Made by a program: the position numbers and the translations under genes. The notes below the pieces were generated by a model. That model was not told the origin of the DNA, ran no database searches, and saw only the letters and a list, made by a program, of their open reading frames with translations. From the NCBI GenBank assembly GCA_025356075.1, contig JANXUT010000068.1, forward strand, positions 62,001-126,000: DNA of 64,000 bases, written 5' to 3'. Source of the stretch: Pseudomonadota bacterium. GTDB lineage: Bacteria > Pseudomonadota > Gammaproteobacteria > Steroidobacterales > Steroidobacteraceae. Positions 1-8,873 of the stretch are shown piece by piece (the first letter of the stretch is position 1; each line of letters opens with the position of its first letter).

Positions 1-15
1 AATGTGATAGATCTA

Positions 16-456
16 ATGAGCAGAACGCCTGAAAAGGCCGCAGACGACGCCCTCCTTGAACTGCTGACGGCGGATGCCCGGATGCCAACCGCGGTGCTCG
101 CGAGGCGCCTCGGGGTGGCCCGGTCGACGGTCCAGGGACGCATCGACCGACTTCAGAGGAGCGGTGTCATCCGCGGCTACACCGTGCGCTTGGGTGCCAC
201 GACAAGTGCCCGGCGCGTGCAGGCGCACGCGATGATCGCGGTCGAGCCGCAGCAGCAGTCGGGGGTCGAGCGGAAGCTGAACGGGATGCCGGCGGTCACC
301 TCGCTCCTGACGGTGAGCGGCACCTACGACCTGATCGCGATGCTCGCCGCCGAATCGACCGAGGCGCTCGACCAGGCGCTCGATGAGCTCAGGGAGTGCC
401 CGGGGGTCAAGACGACCACGACGTCGATCGTACTGTCGCGCCGCTTCGAGCGCTGA
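16..456 (+). CDS. Lrp/AsnC-family transcriptional regulator
   Basis: A 146-residue DNA-binding regulator of the Lrp/AsnC family. The N-terminal third is a winged helix-turn-helix (LARRLGVARSTVQGRIDRL, about residues 28-46). The rest is a RAM ligand-binding/oligomerisation domain (SGTYDLIAMLA). Family members are small dimers or octamers that sense amino acids. It ends 5 nt from the convergent stop of a citrulline/ornithine gene pair, so control of that pair by an amino-acid signal is a reasonable inference, not shown. I chose ATG at 16; a GTG at 4 would add four residues. Upstream control sequence lies outside the window. Confidence 0.88.
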   Translation: MSRTPEKAADDALLELLTADARMPTAVLARRLGVARSTVQGRIDRLQRSGVIRGYTVRLGATTSARRVQAHAMIAVEPQQQSGVERKLNGMPAVTSLLTVSGTYDLIAMLAAESTEALDQALDELRECPGVKTTTTSIVLSRRFER

Positions 457-461
457 GCCGC

Positions 462-1430
462 TCAGGTCCCGGCGGGCGGCAGGAAGATCTCGGCGAGCAT
501 GCAGCGGATGCCGCCACCGCCGACGTGCTCGATCGTCTCGACGGCGCACAGCACCGGTCGCGCGTGCTGCTCGAGGAGCTGGCGCTGCGCGCGCGTGAGG
601 CTCTTCCAGGCGCGGCGCGAAAGAGCCACGACCGGCGCGCTGGCGCCTGAGTCGAGGAAGAGCACGTTGCCCGCGAACTCGGCCACCTGGCTCGCCGACA
701 GGTCGAGCAGCGTCTTGTTCGTCTGCTCGAGCGCATCGAAGACGCGCCGCAAGTCGGCTCCCGGCTGCACGAGCCCGCTCGCCAGCACCGCGAGCGTAGG
801 GCCCACCGACATGAGCACGTTCGTGTGGTAGATCTCGCGCCCCGCCGAGTCGTGCGCGTGGAAGGCGACCGGCTCGTAGCCGAGTTCGCGGCAGGCGATC
901 TCGACGGCCTCGGCGTGCGTGCGCGGCGAGAGCGCGGCATAGGCGATGCGCGCCTCGCGATCGAGCACGAGGCTGCCGGTGCCCTCGACGTAGAGGCCGC
1001 GCTCCTCGAGCCCGGTAAGGTCGATGGTCTCGGTGATCTGGAAGCGGCGCGCGGCCGCGAGCGCGATGAGCGCCTCGGGCCGCCGCTCGCGCCGCCGGTT
1101 CGCGGTGCACATCGGGTAGAGGACGAGTCGGCCGTCCTCGTGCGTCGAGAACCAGTTGTTCGGGAAGAGCGCATCGGGGGTCTCGGCGCCGGGCTGCGCA
1201 TCGAGCACGAGGACCTTGACGCCGGCGTCTGCAAGCGTCGCTGCCGCCGCCTCGAACTCGGCCCTCGCGACGCTGAGCACGTCGGCGGCCGAGGCGGCGA
1301 CCACGTTCTGGAAGGCGTTGGTCGGGTGCGTCTCCGGGTTCGCGTAGAACATCGCCGGCCGCACCATCAGGACGCTGCGGGCGCATTGCCGGGCCGTCGC
1401 GGCCGGATGCGCGTTCTCGTGGGCGCGCAT
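462..1430 (-). CDS. ctlX: Citrulline/arginine-type amidinohydrolase (CtlX-like)
   Basis: A 322-residue protein of the guanidine-modifying (arginine deiminase/amidinotransferase) fold. Diagnostic segments are the N-terminal MVRPAMFYANPETHPTNAFQ, the LFPNNWFSTHEDGRLVLYPM strand, the catalytic His segment EIYHTNVLMSVG and the C-terminal nucleophile GGGGIRCMLAEIFLP (Cys about residue 310). CtlX proteins are annotated as citrulline-utilisation hydrolases releasing ornithine. The upstream gene encodes ornithine cyclodeaminase and the stop and start overlap as TGATG, so the pair would convert citrulline through ornithine to proline. The exact substrate (citrulline, arginine or dimethylarginine) cannot be decided from sequence alone. 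Confidence 0.85.
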   Translation of the reverse strand: MRAHENAHPAATARQCARSVLMVRPAMFYANPETHPTNAFQNVVAASAADVLSVARAEFEAAAATLADAGVKVLVLDAQPGAETPDALFPNNWFSTHEDGRLVLYPMCTANRRRERRPEALIALAAARRFQITETIDLTGLEERGLYVEGTGSLVLDREARIAYAALSPRTHAEAVEIACRELGYEPVAFHAHDSAGREIYHTNVLMSVGPTLAVLASGLVQPGADLRRVFDALEQTNKTLLDLSASQVAEFAGNVLFLDSGASAPVVALSRRAWKSLTRAQRQLLEQHARPVLCAVETIEHVGGGGIRCMLAEIFLPPAGT

Positions 1431-2452
1431 CAGGCGCCGAGCCCGAGGACGTAGCCGTAGAGGTCCTTCGGGTCCTTGGGCTCGGGCACGAGCGGCAGCA
1501 ACCGGCCGATGCCGAGCTCGCGCGCCTTGTCGTACACGTACCTGAGCGCGGAATAGTCCTCGAGCGCGAAGCCGACCGAGTCGAAGATCGTGATGTCCTG
1601 CCGCGACGTGCGGCCGGTGGCACGGCCGGCGATGACGGCCCAGAGCTCGGTCGCCTCCGCCTCGGGACCCAGCGACTGGATGTCGCCCTCGATGCGCGTC
1701 TGCGGCAGGTACTCGACGAAGATCCGCGCGCGTGCGAGGAGCTTCGGGTCGAGTTCCGTCTTGCCCGGGCAATCGCCGCCGATCGCGTTGATGTGCACGC
1801 CTGCCGCCACGAGCTCATCGGCGAGGACGACCTGCGTGCGCTTCGCGGCGGTCGCGGTCGTGATGATGTCGGCGCCTGCGACGGCCGCGGCGACACTGCT
1901 GCAGGCGGTGAGCTCGAGGCCCGAGGCGGCGAGGTTGCGCGCGAACTTCGCCATCGCCGCGGCATCGGTGTCGAAGTAGCGGATCGAATTGATGCCGAGG
2001 CAGGCGCGGAAGGCAAGCGCCTGGTACTCGCTCTGCGCGCCGGTGCCGATGAGCGCCATCGTCTTCGCGCCCGGGCTCGCGAGCCGCCTCGCCGCCATCG
2101 CCGAGGTCGCCGCGGTCCGCAGCGCCGTCAGCACCGTCATCTCGGAGATGAGGCGCGGGTAGCCGGTCGCGACGTCCGCGAGCATGCCGATCGCAGTGAC
2201 CGTGAGGAGCCCGGCGGCCGGGTTGCCGGGGTGGCCGTTCACGAGCTTGAAGCTGAACCACTCCTCGTTCGAGGTCGGCATCAGCTCGAGGACGCCGACG
2301 TTCGAGTGCGCCGCGAGCCGCGCGGACTTCTCGAAAGTGGGCCACTTTGCGAAATCGGCTTCCGTTCGGTCGGCGAGCTCCCGCAGGAAGCGCTCGACGC
2401 CGACCCGCCCCAGGAGACCCGCGAGTGCGGGCGTATCGATCGTCAGGACCAT
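1430..2452 (-). CDS. Ornithine cyclodeaminase
   Basis: A 340-residue member of the ornithine cyclodeaminase/mu-crystallin family. It converts L-ornithine to L-proline plus ammonia using bound NAD+. The N-terminal substrate domain carries EEWFSFKLVNGHPGNP. A Rossmann segment MALIGTGAQSEYQ follows near residue 137. It is the first gene of a two-gene unit with the ctlX-like gene (TGATG overlap), and about 240 bp of non-coding DNA lie upstream. Other family members act on alanine, lysine or imines, but pairing with CtlX favours ornithine. No truncation is visible. Confidence 0.88.
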   Translation of the reverse strand: MVLTIDTPALAGLLGRVGVERFLRELADRTEADFAKWPTFEKSARLAAHSNVGVLELMPTSNEEWFSFKLVNGHPGNPAAGLLTVTAIGMLADVATGYPRLISEMTVLTALRTAATSAMAARRLASPGAKTMALIGTGAQSEYQALAFRACLGINSIRYFDTDAAAMAKFARNLAASGLELTACSSVAAAVAGADIITTATAAKRTQVVLADELVAAGVHINAIGGDCPGKTELDPKLLARARIFVEYLPQTRIEGDIQSLGPEAEATELWAVIAGRATGRTSRQDITIFDSVGFALEDYSALRYVYDKARELGIGRLLPLVPEPKDPKDLYGYVLGLGA

Positions 2453-2690
2453 GCGTCTTCCCCAGCCGTTCCACCCGACCGCGACGGACGCGACCGATGG
2501 CAGTGATTGTCAGTAGAAAGTCAGTGTTTCGTCCGCAGCCGGCACGGACCGACCCTTGCGGCAGCCTACAGGCCCAGAAGGGGCCGCCGGGGAGGCGTCG
2601 CGATCCGCCGACTACCCGACGGGTCGCATGACACCATGGCGACAGATAGAGTACAAACCGCGTACTTAAGCTCGCGAGGATCAAGGGACT

Positions 2691-4262
2691 ATGACGTTCA
2701 CAGCACGGATCGCGGCACTCGGAATCGTGGCGATGACCCTCGCCCTCATCGGCTGCGGCGGCGGCGGCGGTGGCGGCAGCACTCCGCTTGGACCCACGGC
2801 CCCGGCCGACCCGAGCTGGACCTCCGGCGTCTTCTCGCCGCCGGCCACTTTCCAGGCCTACTGCGCGAACCCCCGCAGCGGCACCGATCCCGCCACCAAC
2901 GTCGCCTACCCCGACAAGCTCGGGTCGATCGACTGGGAGAACAACTGGATCCGCGCGTGGACCAACTCCTACTACCTCTGGTACTCCGAGGTGGTGGACG
3001 CGAACCCGGCGAGCTCAGGCACCACGGACGCCTACTTCACGCTTATGAAGACCACCGCCAAGGTCGGCGGCGTCGACAAGGACAAATTCCACTTCACCTA
3101 TACGACCACCGCCTGGGAGAAGCTGTCGCAGTCGAACTCATCGATCGGCTACGGCATCACCTGGGCGCTGGTCTCGACCATGCCGCCGCGCAAGCTCCTG
3201 GTCGCCTACACCGTCGCCGGCACCTCGGCCACGACCAACAACGTGATGCGCGGCGCCTCGGTGCTGACGATCGATGGCGTCGACCTCGTGAATGACAACA
3301 CGCAGACGGGCATCAACACGCTGAACGCCGGCATCGCGCCGGCCGCGGTCGGCGAGCAGCACACGTTCGTGATCACGGACACGCCGGGTGGCGCGCAGCG
3401 CACGGTCACCCTGACTGCCGCGGACATCACCGAGGATCCGGTACCGAAAGTCGCGACCTTCCCGCAGGCGGGCGGTGGGGTGGTCGGCTACATCGAGTTC
3501 AACGCGCACGTCGCGACCGCCGAGAGCGAGCTCATCGCGGCGGTCAATCAGCTCATCGCGGCGAACACCACCGACCTCGTGCTCGACATCCGCTACAACG
3601 GCGGTGGCTACCTCGACATCGCCGCCGAGCTCGCCTACATGATCGCGGGCCCGGGAGTCACGACCGGTGTGACGTTCGAGAAAGAGACGTTCAACGACAA
3701 GTACCCGACCACAAACCCGATCACCGGCGCCACACTCACGCCGACAGGGTTCTTGAGCACCTCGCAGGGTTTCTCGGCGACTGCCGGCACCGCGCTGCCC
3801 CACCTCGACCTCACGCGGGTGTTCGTGTTGACGACCGCCAACACCTGCTCGGCGAGCGAGGCGATCATCAACGGGCTGCGCGGGGTCAACGTGCAGGTCA
3901 TCGAGATCGGCGGCACGACGTGCGGCAAGCCCTACGGGTTCTATCCGCAGGACAACTGCGGCACCACGTACTTCTCGATCCAGTTCAAGGGCGAGAACGC
4001 TGTGAATTTCGGCGACTATTCCAACGGCTTCTCCGCCCTGAACCAGACGACCGGCACGGTCGGCGTGACGATCCCCGGCTGCTCGGTCGCCGATGACTAC
4101 ACGCACCAGCTCGGCGACACGGCCGAGGGTCAGTTCGCGGCGGCTCTCGCCTACCGGAACAACCCGAGTTGCCCGGCAGCCAGCGGCATCTCCCCGCCCG
4201 GCGTCATCGCGCACATCGTGCGGCCGCAAGTCCTGATGAACAGGATCATGCGCCGCCCGTGA
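2691..4262 (+). CDS. S41-family C-terminal-processing protease, lipoprotein
   Basis: A 523-residue exported protease. The N-terminus is a lipoprotein signal ending LALIGC (Cys22), immediately followed by a run of glycines that probably forms a flexible tether. A PDZ-like segment (VLTIDGVDLVND) lies near residues 195-205. The S41 core follows: VLDIRYNGGGYLDIAAELAY, then TCSASEAIINGLRG with the nucleophilic Ser at about residue 387-389, then TTCGKPYGF supplying the candidate catalytic Lys. Tail-specific proteases of this family degrade or trim envelope proteins. It overlaps the next small lipoprotein gene by 4 nt (GTGA), so the two are probably co-transcribed. The physiological substrate is unknown. 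Confidence 0.85.
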   Translation: MTFTARIAALGIVAMTLALIGCGGGGGGGSTPLGPTAPADPSWTSGVFSPPATFQAYCANPRSGTDPATNVAYPDKLGSIDWENNWIRAWTNSYYLWYSEVVDANPASSGTTDAYFTLMKTTAKVGGVDKDKFHFTYTTTAWEKLSQSNSSIGYGITWALVSTMPPRKLLVAYTVAGTSATTNNVMRGASVLTIDGVDLVNDNTQTGINTLNAGIAPAAVGEQHTFVITDTPGGAQRTVTLTAADITEDPVPKVATFPQAGGGVVGYIEFNAHVATAESELIAAVNQLIAANTTDLVLDIRYNGGGYLDIAAELAYMIAGPGVTTGVTFEKETFNDKYPTTNPITGATLTPTGFLSTSQGFSATAGTALPHLDLTRVFVLTTANTCSASEAIINGLRGVNVQVIEIGGTTCGKPYGFYPQDNCGTTYFSIQFKGENAVNFGDYSNGFSALNQTTGTVGVTIPGCSVADDYTHQLGDTAEGQFAAALAYRNNPSCPAASGISPPGVIAHIVRPQVLMNRIMRRP

Positions 4263-4642
4263 GGAGCGCCGCTCCCCTCGGGCTCGCGGCGGCGCTGGGA
4301 TTCAGCGCCTGCCGCGCGCTCGATGCCGGAACGCCACCGGAACCCGCGCTCCTACTCGCCCCCGACGCTGCGGCCCGCGCCGAGCTCCTCGCCCTCGTCA
4401 GCGCCGAGCTCAACCGTCCCTCGCCCGTGCTCCTCGGCGACGGTGCCCTGACGCGCGAGAGCCTGCTCCTGATCGAACGGGTGATGCCCGAGGACGCCGC
4501 GGGGCGGCCCTTCGATGGCCGCCAGCGCGGCCGGCCCGAGCGATTCTTGCTGTGGCGGATCGACGGCCGCTGCGTACTCGAGCACGAGGGTGGCGCGCGC
4601 CTGACGCTCACGCGGGCGAGGTGCCGGGCGGTGCCGCACTGA
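4259..4642 (+). CDS. Small hypothetical lipoprotein
   Basis: A 127-residue protein I do not recognise. The GTG start at 4259 overlaps the protease stop (GTGA). The N-terminus reads like an export signal with a weak lipobox (LGFSAC, Cys about residue 17). Translational coupling to the S41 protease suggests a partner or regulator of it. The mature part has no recognisable catalytic motif and ends in a basic, Cys-containing segment (LTRARCRAVPH). Moderate confidence that it is a real gene: the overlap, signal-like N-terminus and GC-rich third codon positions all support it. Confidence 0.6.
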   Translation: MRSAAPLGLAAALGFSACRALDAGTPPEPALLLAPDAAARAELLALVSAELNRPSPVLLGDGALTRESLLLIERVMPEDAAGRPFDGRQRGRPERFLLWRIDGRCVLEHEGGARLTLTRARCRAVPH

Positions 4643-4711
4643 GACGTGCGCCCCCGGCCGTCCGGCCGGTAACATGGCCCGCACACTCGATCTTAAGTAC
4701 GGGTACCGGAC

Positions 4712-5137
4712 ATGGCCTACGACGCCAACAACATCTTCGCGCGAATGGTGCGCGGCGAGATTCCCTGCATCAAGGTGTACGAGGACGCGGACACCCTCGC
4801 GTTCATGGACATCATGCCGCAGTCGGAAGGCCACACGCTGGTGATCCCGAAGGTGGCCGGCGAAACCTTGTTCGATACGCCGCCCGCCTCGATGCTCGCC
4901 GCGATGCGCACGACGCAGCGCGTCGCGCGTGCCGTGCAGCGCGCCTTCGAGGCGCCCGGGATCATCATCACGCAATTCAACGGACCGGTGTCCGGCCAGA
5001 CCGTTTTCCACATGCACTTCCACATCATCCCGGCGTACGTCGCGGGTACGCTGAGGCCCCACGCGCGCGAGCGCGTCGACTCGGCGACGCTGGAGGCGCA
5101 GGCAGTGCGCATCCGTGCAGCGCTCCTCGAGCGCTAG
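4712..5137 (+). CDS. HIT-family nucleotide hydrolase
   Basis: A 141-residue histidine-triad protein. The signature FHMHFHIIP gives His100, His102 (nucleophile) and His104. The upstream part (IFARMVRGEIPCIKVYED and HTLVIPKV) matches the Hint/HinT branch that hydrolyses nucleoside phosphoramidates and aminoacyl-AMP. It stands alone between a small lipoprotein gene and a short hypothetical gene. A possible -10 (TAACAT, 4670-4675) and a TTAAGTAC octamer (4693-4700) precede the ATG. Cytoplasmic, with no export signal. Confidence 0.9.
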   Translation: MAYDANNIFARMVRGEIPCIKVYEDADTLAFMDIMPQSEGHTLVIPKVAGETLFDTPPASMLAAMRTTQRVARAVQRAFEAPGIIITQFNGPVSGQTVFHMHFHIIPAYVAGTLRPHARERVDSATLEAQAVRIRAALLER

Positions 5138-5208
5138 CCGGCCGGCTGTCACGCGAAGTTCATCGCCTCGTCGTAGCGCCGTCACGCGGCGTTGCAAGAC
5201 TTGCCGCC

Positions 5209-5481
5209 GTGGGCTACGAACTCGAAACGACGCGACAGGACTCCCCGATCGATGTCCGCTGGCTCGACCGGCGGCTGTCGGCGCGCTGGGAGCGGGCCGA
5301 GGAACGGCTCGTGAGCGCGCTGCGCGCCTACGCCGCGGTGCGGCGCGAGTCGCGGCCGGGCGAGGCGCCCTGGATCGCGGCGCAGCTTAAGCTCGCCGAG
5401 GCGAGGCTAAGGTGGCGCGAGTGCGCCGACGAGGCGGAGCGCCTCGCCGAGTACATCGACGAGGCCGACCCGCTCGGCTGA
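5209..5481 (+). CDS. Small hypothetical acidic/helical protein
   Basis: A 90-residue open frame starting at GTG 5209 that I do not recognise. It is rich in Arg, Glu and Ala and should form long helices, perhaps a coiled coil (LSARWERAEERLVSALRAYA, then EARLRWRECADEAERLAEYI). There is no signal peptide or membrane segment. No strong ribosome-binding site is seen, so the start is uncertain. It sits between the HIT gene and the AI-2E-family permease with spacers of about 70 and 105 nt. GC-rich third positions favour a real gene, but the function is unknown. Confidence 0.5.
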   Translation: MGYELETTRQDSPIDVRWLDRRLSARWERAEERLVSALRAYAAVRRESRPGEAPWIAAQLKLAEARLRWRECADEAERLAEYIDEADPLG

Positions 5482-5543
5482 CCGGCAGCGGGCCGCCACC
5501 AGCGGTCCCGCTTACCTCCCCAATCGCCCGCCACGCCCCCGGG

Positions 5544-5552
5544 TGCTAGCAT
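5544..5552 (+). promoter_or_regulatory. Candidate extended -10 of the AI-2E-family permease gene
   Basis: TGC followed by TAGCAT, an extended -10 pattern, about 36 nt before the ATG at 5588. No good -35 is visible. The same TGCTAnnnT form occurs before trkA and the rhodanese gene. Confidence 0.35.
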
Positions 5553-5587
5553 CGCGCTCCTTTCGTTTGCGGCGAGGCGATCCCAAG

Positions 5588-6670
5588 ATGGCTGCCCCCG
5601 GCTCTCCCGATGCGGGGCTGACGTTCTACCGGCGCGCGTTCGGGCTCGGCGTCGTCGCGGTCCTGGGCCTCCTCGTCTATCGCATCCTCGAACCCTTCCT
5701 CGCGCCGCTCGCCTGGGCGATCGTGCTCGCCTTCCTGATGCATCCGCTGCAGGTGCGCCTCGCACGCAGGTGCGGCCATCGCCGCGGCTTGTCCGCAGCG
5801 CTCCTGACGAGCCTCACGTTCGTGATCTTCGTCGGCCCCCTCACGCTCGTCGGCGGCACCTTCGCCGCGCAGGTCGGGCAGCTGGTGCGGACGCTGCAGA
5901 AGTTCGTGACGGACTTCCGGATCGCGAGCGTCGAGGACCTGACCGAGCTTCCCGCCGCCGAGCGCATCCTCCACTGGATCGAAGACCACCTCGCGATCAC
6001 CGTCGAGCAGATGCGCACCTGGATCGCCGCCGGCGTCGAGCGCGCCCTCGACCCGCTCGCCGCGCTTGGCGGCCAGGCGTTCCTCGGGGCGCTCGGCACG
6101 GTCGTCAACTTCACGATCATGCTGTTCCTCCTCTTCTTCCTGCTGCGCGACGGCGCGCAGATGCTGAACGCGGCGGTTGTGCTCGTGCCGCTGCCGGCGA
6201 GCCGCAAGGAGGGCCTTGGCGCGCACATCGGCAACGTCACGCGCGCGGTCGTGTTCGGCACGCTCGTCACGGCGGCGGTGCAGGGCATCTCGGTGGCGGT
6301 CGGGTTCGCGTTCGTGGGTCTACCGTCGCCGGTCGTCTTTGGCGCACTCGCGGCGGTGCTGTCGGTCGTGCCGGTTGGCGGCACCGCGTTCGTGTGGGGT
6401 CCGGTGGCGCTGTGGCTACTCGCGACCGGTCGCGGGGGGGCCGCGCTCTTCCTCTTCATCTGGGGCGTGCTCATCGTCGGCCTCGCGGACAACCTGCTTA
6501 GGCCCATGCTGATCTCCGGCCGTACCGAGGTGCCGACGCTCGCGGTGTTCATCGGCGTGCTCGGCGGCCTCGCCGCGTTCGGGCTGGTGGGGATGTTCCT
6601 GGGTCCGTTGCTCATCTCGCTCGCCGTCGTGCTCGTGCGCTTCGCGGACGAGTCGCTCGCAAGCCGGTAG
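5588..6670 (+). CDS. AI-2E-family membrane transporter
   Basis: A 360-residue polytopic protein of the AI-2E transporter (TqsA/PerM/YdiK) family. Two N-terminal helices (GVVAVLGLLVYRILEPFLAP and LAWAIVLAFL) are followed by a third, an amphipathic middle region (about residues 95-165), and a C-terminal bundle containing GLADNLLRPMLISGRTEVP, the most conserved stretch of the family. Members export quorum-sensing AI-2 or exchange ions; the substrate here cannot be assigned. I start at ATG 5588 rather than an in-frame ATG at 5543 because the extra residues are basic and lie on the candidate promoter. Ten nucleotides separate it from uvrD. Confidence 0.85.
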   Translation: MAAPGSPDAGLTFYRRAFGLGVVAVLGLLVYRILEPFLAPLAWAIVLAFLMHPLQVRLARRCGHRRGLSAALLTSLTFVIFVGPLTLVGGTFAAQVGQLVRTLQKFVTDFRIASVEDLTELPAAERILHWIEDHLAITVEQMRTWIAAGVERALDPLAALGGQAFLGALGTVVNFTIMLFLLFFLLRDGAQMLNAAVVLVPLPASRKEGLGAHIGNVTRAVVFGTLVTAAVQGISVAVGFAFVGLPSPVVFGALAAVLSVVPVGGTAFVWGPVALWLLATGRGGAALFLFIWGVLIVGLADNLLRPMLISGRTEVPTLAVFIGVLGGLAAFGLVGMFLGPLLISLAVVLVRFADESLASR

Positions 6671-6680
6671 ACTCGGGGGC

Positions 6681-8855
6681 GTGACCCCCGAATCCCTGCT
6701 CACCGACCTCAACGAGGCGCAACGCGAAGCCGTCGCCGCGCCCGCGGGCCCCATCCTTGTCCTCGCCGGCGCCGGCAGCGGCAAGACGCGCGTGCTCGTG
6801 CACCGCGTTGCGTGGCTGATCACGCAGGAGGGCGTCTCGCCGCTCTCGATCCTCGCGGTGACCTTCACCAACAAGGCGGCGGGCGAGATGCGCGGGCGCA
6901 TCGAGAGCCTGCTCGGGGTCCCGAGCGGTGCACTCTGGATCGGTACCTTCCACGGCCTCGCGCATCGCCTGCTCAGGCTCCACTGGCGCGACGCGGGTCT
7001 TCCGCAGACCTTCCAGATCCTCGATTCCGAGGACCAGCTCAGGGTCGTGCGCAAGGTCGCGCGTGCCCTCGAGCTCGATGAGACGCGCTGGTCGCCGAAG
7101 GACATGCAGTACTTCATCAACGCGCAGAAGGACGAGGGCAGGCGGCCCGCGGCACTCGCCGATGAGGGCGACCCGACGCGGCGCACGATGATCAAGGTGT
7201 ACGCGGCCTACGAGGATGCCTGCCGGCGGACGGGCGTGGTCGACTTCGCCGAGCTGCTGCTGCGCTCCTTCGAGATCTGGCGCGACCGGCCGGAGCTCCT
7301 CGCCCACTACCAGCGTCGCTTCCGGCACGTGCTGGTCGATGAGTTCCAGGACACGAACGCGATCCAGTACCAGTGGGTGAAGCTCCTCGCCGGCCCCGAC
7401 AGCATCCCGTTCGTGGTCGGCGATGACGACCAGTCGATCTACGGCTGGCGCGGCGCGCGCGTCGAGAACATCCGGAAGTACCAGCGCGATTTTCCGGGCA
7501 CCACGGTCTTCCGGCTCGAGCAGAACTACCGCTCGAGCGCCACGATCCTGAACGCCGCGAACGCGCTCATCGCCCACAACACCGGGCGGATGGGGAAGAC
7601 GCTCTGGACGGCCGGCGAGCGCGGCGATCCGATCCGCGTGTACTCGGCGTTCAACGAGCGCGACGAGGCCGACTTCGTCGTCGACAGGATCCGCGACTGG
7701 GTCCGCCAGGGCGGCCAGCGCCAGGACTGCGGCGTGCTCTACCGCTCCAACGCGCAGTCGCGGGTGCTGGAAGAGGCGCTCCTGACGGCGCGCATCCCGT
7801 ACCGGGTCTACGGGGGCCTCCGGTTCTTCGAGCGGGCCGAGATCAAGGACGCGCTCGCGTACCTGAGGCTCGTCTCGAGCAGGCTCGATGACGCCTCCTT
7901 CGAGCGCGTGGTCAACCTGCCGACGCGCGGCGTCGGCGCCAAGAGCCTCGACATCGTCCGCGACGCGGCGCGCGCGCAGGCGACTTCGCTCTGGGTCGCG
8001 GCGGGCGCGACGATCGGCGGCGGGACGCTCGGACCGAAGGGCGCGCAGGCCGTGCACGGCTTCCTCGCGCTCATCGAGCGCATGGCGCGCGAGACCGCGG
8101 GCTTGCCGCTGCACGAGCAGGTCGACCGGGTGATCGCCCTCTCCGGGCTCATCGAGCACTTCAAGAAGGACAAGGGCGAGCGCGGCGAGGCGAGGGTCGA
8201 GAACCTCGAGGAACTCGTGTCGGCGGCCCGCGGCTATGCGCCGGAGGAAGCCGAGGACCTGCCGCCGCTCGAATCCTTCCTCGCGCACGCGGTGCTCGAG
8301 AGCGGCGAGGGGCAGGCGAGCGAGTGGGAGGACAGCGTGCAGATGATGACGCTGCACTCGGCCAAGGGCCTCGAGTTCCCGGTCGTGTTCCTGTGCGGCC
8401 TCGAGGACGGGCTCTTCCCGCACCAGCGCTCGATCAGCGACATCGGCGGGCTCGAGGAGGAGCGCCGGCTCGCCTATGTCGGCGTCACGCGCGCGATGCG
8501 CAGGCTCTACCTGACCTACGCCGAGCAGCGGCGCCTGCACGGCGTCGACCAGTTCGGCACGCCCTCGCGCTTCGTCGCGGAGATCCCGACCGAGCTCATC
8601 GAGGAGATCCGTCCGCGGGTGCAGGTGTCGCGGCCGGTCTACACGGGCCGCAACAGCGCGAGCGTCTCGCACTACGAGGAGCCGGCGTCCGACTCCGGCA
8701 TGCGCCTCGGCCAGCGCGTACGGCACGGCCGCTTTGGCGAGGGCGTCGTGCTCAGGCTCGATGGCCACGGCCAGGGCGCGCAGGTGGAGGTCAACTTCGA
8801 GCGCCTCGGCCGCAAGGTGCTGATGCTCGCCTACGCGAACCTCGAGTCGCTCTAG
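6681..8855 (+). CDS. uvrD: DNA helicase II (UvrD/Rep superfamily 1A)
   Basis: A 724-residue SF1A 3'-5' helicase used in nucleotide-excision and mismatch repair. Motif I GAGSGKT is at residues 30-36. Later come VTFTNKAAGEM (Ia), LVDEFQDTN (II), GDDDQSIYGWRGA (III), LEQNYRSS (IV), MTLHSAKGLEFPVVFL (V) and YVGVTRAMRRLYL (VI). The C-terminus is the Tudor-like UvrD/PcrA tail (GQRVRHGRFGEGVVL), which distinguishes it from Rep. The start is GTG at 6681; a TAGACT hexamer at 6668-6673 overlaps the previous stop codon. Confidence 0.93.
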   Translation: MTPESLLTDLNEAQREAVAAPAGPILVLAGAGSGKTRVLVHRVAWLITQEGVSPLSILAVTFTNKAAGEMRGRIESLLGVPSGALWIGTFHGLAHRLLRLHWRDAGLPQTFQILDSEDQLRVVRKVARALELDETRWSPKDMQYFINAQKDEGRRPAALADEGDPTRRTMIKVYAAYEDACRRTGVVDFAELLLRSFEIWRDRPELLAHYQRRFRHVLVDEFQDTNAIQYQWVKLLAGPDSIPFVVGDDDQSIYGWRGARVENIRKYQRDFPGTTVFRLEQNYRSSATILNAANALIAHNTGRMGKTLWTAGERGDPIRVYSAFNERDEADFVVDRIRDWVRQGGQRQDCGVLYRSNAQSRVLEEALLTARIPYRVYGGLRFFERAEIKDALAYLRLVSSRLDDASFERVVNLPTRGVGAKSLDIVRDAARAQATSLWVAAGATIGGGTLGPKGAQAVHGFLALIERMARETAGLPLHEQVDRVIALSGLIEHFKKDKGERGEARVENLEELVSAARGYAPEEAEDLPPLESFLAHAVLESGEGQASEWEDSVQMMTLHSAKGLEFPVVFLCGLEDGLFPHQRSISDIGGLEEERRLAYVGVTRAMRRLYLTYAEQRRLHGVDQFGTPSRFVAEIPTELIEEIRPRVQVSRPVYTGRNSASVSHYEEPASDSGMRLGQRVRHGRFGEGVVLRLDGHGQGAQVEVNFERLGRKVLMLAYANLESL

Positions 8856-8873
8856 CCCAAGTCCGCCGCCCGG

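Noticed and set aside
13..2016. Long antisense open frame (667 codons) opposite and across the Lrp, ctlX and ocd genes
   Set aside because: Arg/Pro/Ala-rich composition without domains. It is the usual shadow of G+C-rich genes; the recognisable proteins are in other frames.
6668..6673. TAGACT as a uvrD -10 with a leaderless GTG start
   Set aside because: The TAG is the stop codon of the previous gene and there is no extended -10 TG or -35, so coincidence is likely.
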